In this document: positions 31,860-33,531 of the stretch, one piece after another
Numbering within the stretch: the stretch's first letter is position 1
Layout of the letters: the number at the start of each line of letters is the position of its first letter
DNA from: Flavobacterium frigoritolerans
Lineage (GTDB): Bacteria > Bacteroidota > Bacteroidia > Flavobacteriales > Flavobacteriaceae
Direction of reading: 5' to 3'
Assembly: GCF_025847275.1 (NCBI RefSeq)
Contig: NZ_JAOZEV010000026.1
Location: forward strand, 1 to 33,531
DNA: 33,531 nt
Notes under the pieces: generated by a model
Databases searched by the model: none
The model's input: only the letters and a program-made list of their open reading frames with translations
Told to the model about the DNA's origin: nothing
Made by a program: the position numbers and the translations under genes

Positions 31860-32201
31860 ATGGACAAATTTTTAAATCTTATTTTAGGCACAACAGATGT
31901 GCCAACTTACTTAGCAGGACTATTATTTGCTTTAATTGGATTGGCATTTTACTACAAAGGCAAAATTGCCAAACGTGATAAAACTTCAAACAATACACCT
32001 TATCAGTTTTCATGGGGATTTTTTACACAAGATAACTTAGTCGAAATTGTATTTTCTCTTTTGGCGATTTTCTTAGCATTAAGATTTTCAGTAGAGTATT
32101 TCGGAGTAGATATCACAATGTTTTTCTCTCTGGGTGTTGGCTGGACATTGCCGAAAGTAATTGCTTTAATGTATAAAATTCAAGATAAAGCAAGAGAGTA
32201 G
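31860..32201 (+). CDS. Holin-like membrane protein
   Basis: 113 residues with about three hydrophobic segments: TYLAGLLFALIGLAFYY (16-32), VEIVFSLLAIFLALRF (61-76) and ITMFFSLGVGWTLPKVIALM (85-104). Small size and place at the end of the late operon suit a holin that lets the M15 enzyme reach the wall. No family recognised. Confidence 0.5.
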   Translation: MDKFLNLILGTTDVPTYLAGLLFALIGLAFYYKGKIAKRDKTSNNTPYQFSWGFFTQDNLVEIVFSLLAIFLALRFSVEYFGVDITMFFSLGVGWTLPKVIALMYKIQDKARE

Positions 32202-32221
32202 TTCCTAAGGAGGTAGGAAAT

Positions 32222-32239
32222 AAAAAAAGCCCTCCGATT
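32222..32239 (-). terminator. Terminator formed by the pseudoknot stem
   Basis: AATCGGAGGGC followed by seven T on the minus strand. The partner strand is not adjacent but lies in the P2 loop (32286-32296), so termination may depend on the pseudoknot fold. Confidence 0.5.
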
Positions 32240-32343
32240 TTAAATAGCTTCTGACACTAATTTAAAAAACTCACGCATTACACGGAATCGGAGGACAAAA
32301 GTCTTCTGGTTTAGTGTAATGCGTTTTTTATTATAGTGTCAGA
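32222..32343 (-). ncRNA. Pseudoknotted small RNA gene at the right end
   Basis: About 122 bases, read leftward from the promoter at 32348-32379. P1: TCTGACACTA at the very 5' end pairs with TAGTGTCAGA (32334-32343 with 32250-32259), 10 bp. P2, nested: CGCATTACAC/GTGTAATGCG (32314-32323 with 32274-32283), 10 bp. The P2 loop carries GTCCTCCGATT, which pairs with AATCGGAGGGC (32229-32239) beyond P1: an 11-bp pseudoknot with one G-U. The loop can alternatively fold GAAGAC/GTCCTC around TTTT. Seven T (32228-32222) end the gene. No reading frame of note. Confidence 0.7.
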
Positions 32344-32347
32344 GTTG

Positions 32348-32379
32348 CAAATATACACAATCATCAATCATCAATCAAA
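32348..32379 (-). promoter_or_regulatory. Promoter of the right-end small RNA
   Basis: On the minus strand: TTTG (32379-32376), 20 bases, TATATTTG (32355-32348). Both boxes are exact with consensus spacing. The expected start, four to five bases further, coincides with the first base of stem P1. Confidence 0.75.
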
Positions 32380-32397
32380 AAAAGAATAGAATTATAA

Positions 32398-33036
32398 ATG
32401 AATAAGTACCATCAAACACTAAATAAGATTATAACGAAAGGCAAGCGCCAGGAGAATAAAAAAGGTGCAATAACATTCTTGCACAATCAAGTTTTAAAAC
32501 TAAAACCAATTGACCTATTAGACCTTTTTGAGGGGCATTCAGTTGCAAAAAAGAAACTAAAGGATGAATTAACATTGTTTATGGCTGGTGAAAGGTCAAC
32601 TGAAGCGTATAGAGAAATCGGAGTAAGTTGGTGGGATTATTGTGGTCCTATTTTAGTAAATAGTTACCCGACATATTTGGAGAAGCTACCAAAGCTAATA
32701 GAGAAGATTAACCAGGAGAAAAGAACCTCAAAGAACTATGTATTATTTCTTGGCTCAAATGATACTGAAAGTAACCAACAGCCCTGTTTAAGTTTAATCC
32801 AATTTCAAATCGAAAAGGGTAAACTGATAATTAGCGCATATCAGCGTAGTTCTGACGCTAATCTAGGCTTACCCTCGGATATCTACCATTTGTATCTTAT
32901 TTCGAAGAAAATTGACATCCAGTTAAAGAGCATCACATTGTTTTTAGGAAATGTGCACGTGTATGATAATAATATCGACATTACGAAAGAATTGTTAAAT
33001 GGAAATAATGTCAAATTCAATCTAAATGTTGAATAA
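32398..33036 (+). CDS. Thymidylate synthase-fold enzyme, predicted dCMP-specific
   Basis: 212 residues, shorter than the 264 of E. coli ThyA. N-terminal ELTLFMAGERSTEAYREIGV and SWWDYCGP match the ThyA region around the substrate pocket. QPCLSLIQF holds the catalytic Cys130 (usually PPCH; His is Leu here). YQRSSDANLGLP gives the phosphate- and substrate-binding Arg150, Ser151 and Asp153. FLGNVHVYDN has the conserved His187 and Tyr189. The residue equal to ThyA Asn177, which reads the uracil base, is Asp161 (LPSDI). Asp here is the mark of dCMP enzymes such as T4 dCMP hydroxymethylase. Likely makes a modified dCMP. Placed where Mu carries mom. Confidence 0.75.
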   Translation: MNKYHQTLNKIITKGKRQENKKGAITFLHNQVLKLKPIDLLDLFEGHSVAKKKLKDELTLFMAGERSTEAYREIGVSWWDYCGPILVNSYPTYLEKLPKLIEKINQEKRTSKNYVLFLGSNDTESNQQPCLSLIQFQIEKGKLIISAYQRSSDANLGLPSDIYHLYLISKKIDIQLKSITLFLGNVHVYDNNIDITKELLNGNNVKFNLNVE

Positions 33037-33052
33037 TTATTAATTTCAATAA

Positions 33053-33068
33053 CACTATAAATATAGTG
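33053..33068. repeat. Perfect palindrome CACTATA-AA-TATAGTG
   Basis: 7+2+7 symmetry, 17 bases after the stop of the ThyA-like gene. Could be a protein-binding site or a weak hairpin; no T run follows directly. Its arms share CACTATA with stem P1 of the nearby small RNA. Confidence 0.35.
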
Positions 33069-33100
33069 ATTAATAGTTTATTAATCTAATTTTCAGGTAT

Positions 33101-33130
33101 AAAAAAACCTCTAAAATTAGAGGTTTTTTT
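33101..33130. terminator. Bidirectional terminator
   Basis: A near-perfect inverted repeat with core ACCTCTAA/TTAGAGGT flanked by seven A on the left and T on the right. It separates the plus-strand ThyA-like gene from the convergent minus-strand gene at 33173. Confidence 0.8.
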
Positions 33131-33172
33131 GTTTTTTAAATGGTGTTTAAACTCGATTTAAGCAGTGTTTTT

Positions 33173-33427
33173 TTAATCACCTACTATCAAGTAATCAATA
33201 CGGCATTTAGTTACAATGTTCATTCCATCCCTTTCCAAAACTTTTTTGACTGCTGTTTTTGCTTTTTCCATGTCAGAGGCGCATACAAGCATTGATATTT
33301 GAAAAGATTCGTATTTTAATGAAGGCATTGCAGTTAATATAGGGTTTTTATCAGAATATGAATACTCTGAATGTGACATGTAATACCTTTTTCCTAACGT
33401 AGGCAAGTTGTCTTGAATATCTTCCAT
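33173..33427 (-). CDS. Hypothetical protein, 84 residues
   Basis: The start at 33427 (MEDIQDNLPTL) is chosen because it follows a good promoter; an in-frame ATG at 33448 would begin next to the -7 box. The sequence LGKRYYMSHSEYSYSDKNPI followed by a beta-alpha pattern (YESFQISMLVCASDMEKAK) suggests a small alpha/beta fold. No family recognised. It has its own promoter and terminator and may be a cargo gene or a host gene. Confidence 0.55.
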   Translation of the reverse strand: MEDIQDNLPTLGKRYYMSHSEYSYSDKNPILTAMPSLKYESFQISMLVCASDMEKAKTAVKKVLERDGMNIVTKCRIDYLIVGD

Positions 33428-33449
33428 TTTGTGTGATTTATATAGCAAC

Positions 33450-33480
33450 CAAATGTATAAAAAACTTGATGTAGTTCAAA
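33450..33480 (-). promoter_or_regulatory. Promoter of the rightmost gene
   Basis: On the minus strand: TTTG (33480-33477), 19 bases, TACATTTG (33457-33450). Both boxes are exact. The start point is near 33445, giving a leader of about 18 bases. Confidence 0.7.
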
Positions 33481-33487
33481 AAAATGA

Positions 33488-33521
33488 ACATTTCAATTTA
33501 TATTTGTGTACATTTCAATTT
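33488..33521. repeat. 12-bp direct repeat at the right end, 22-bp period
   Basis: ACATTTCAATTT occurs at 33488-33499 and 33510-33521, exactly 22 bp apart. Two adjacent 22-bp transposase-binding sites (R1, R2) are known at the right end of Mu. A related site in inverted orientation lies at 104-118. The binding role is inference. Confidence 0.4.
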
Positions 33522-33531
33522 CGCGATTATA

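Noticed and set aside
32222..32343. Retron-type RNA (msr-msd)
   Set aside because: There are terminal inverted repeats, but no reverse transcriptase gene anywhere near; the neighbour is ThyA-like.
32398..33036. Mom-like DNA modification enzyme
   Set aside because: Position fits mom, but the motifs are clearly those of thymidylate synthase, not an acetyltransferase-like Mom.
1..33531. CRISPR arrays, IS elements, rRNA, tyrosine or serine integrase
   Set aside because: No regular spacer-repeat pattern, no second transposase, no rRNA-like sequence, and no integrase motifs; mobility is explained by the Mu-type transposase.

Overview
The window holds an essentially complete Mu-like transposable prophage of an AT-rich Bacteroidetes host, most likely a member of the Flavobacteriaceae. 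Three things point to the host group. Promoters fit the Bacteroidetes -33 TTTG / -7 TAnnTTTG pattern rather than the E. coli one. Gene starts have A-rich leaders without Shine-Dalgarno sequences. Several protein families seen here (DUF6150-like, DUF6046-like, tail proteins with a WFxTGxKPTxxQF start) are typical of this phylum. A DDE transposase, a MuB-like ATPase, gp28/gp29/gp36-like head genes and a contractile tail define a Mu-type myovirus.

Layout. 1-587: gene-poor left end with repeats, a possible small transcript and candidate transposase sites. 588-1357: S24 repressor on the minus strand and a divergent operator region. 1358-10013: compact plus-strand early operon with a small Cro/Ner-position gene, transposase A, ATPase B, a second P-loop ATPase, DUF3164 and many small unknown genes; two small folded RNA elements with a 7-base T-loop-like sequence lie between genes. 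10102-11455: middle region with a small membrane protein, a lipoprotein, a terminator, a strong promoter, a small possible DNA-binding protein and a secreted DUF6150-like protein.

11452-19558 (minus strand): DNA packaging and head module, read leftward: small terminase, large terminase, gp36-like connector, DUF935 portal, a MuF head protein with a PD-(D/E)XK nuclease-like C-terminus (a candidate polymorphic toxin), the tape measure protein (oddly placed here), gpG-like morphogenesis protein and a probable tail terminator. 19671-32201 (plus strand): protease/scaffold, capsid, sheath, tube, tail chaperone with a -1 frameshift site, baseplate, lysis (M15 peptidase, possible spanin), fibres and holin-like genes. 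The two late modules start from promoters that physically interlock at 19620-19660.

The right end carries cargo: a discrete pseudoknotted small RNA gene on the minus strand (about 32222-32343) with near-perfect promoter and terminator, and a compact thymidylate-synthase-fold enzyme whose substrate-selecting Asn is replaced by Asp, the hallmark of dCMP-specific enzymes such as T4 dCMP hydroxymethylase. In Mu this end carries the DNA-modification gene mom, so a nucleotide- or DNA-modification cargo is a reasonable inference. A second small RNA gene (about 14426-14506) is antisense to the 3' end of the MuF toxin-like gene. These two RNAs, the toxin-like MuF protein and the dCMP-type enzyme are the most likely undescribed biology here. 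The exact prophage ends were not proven.
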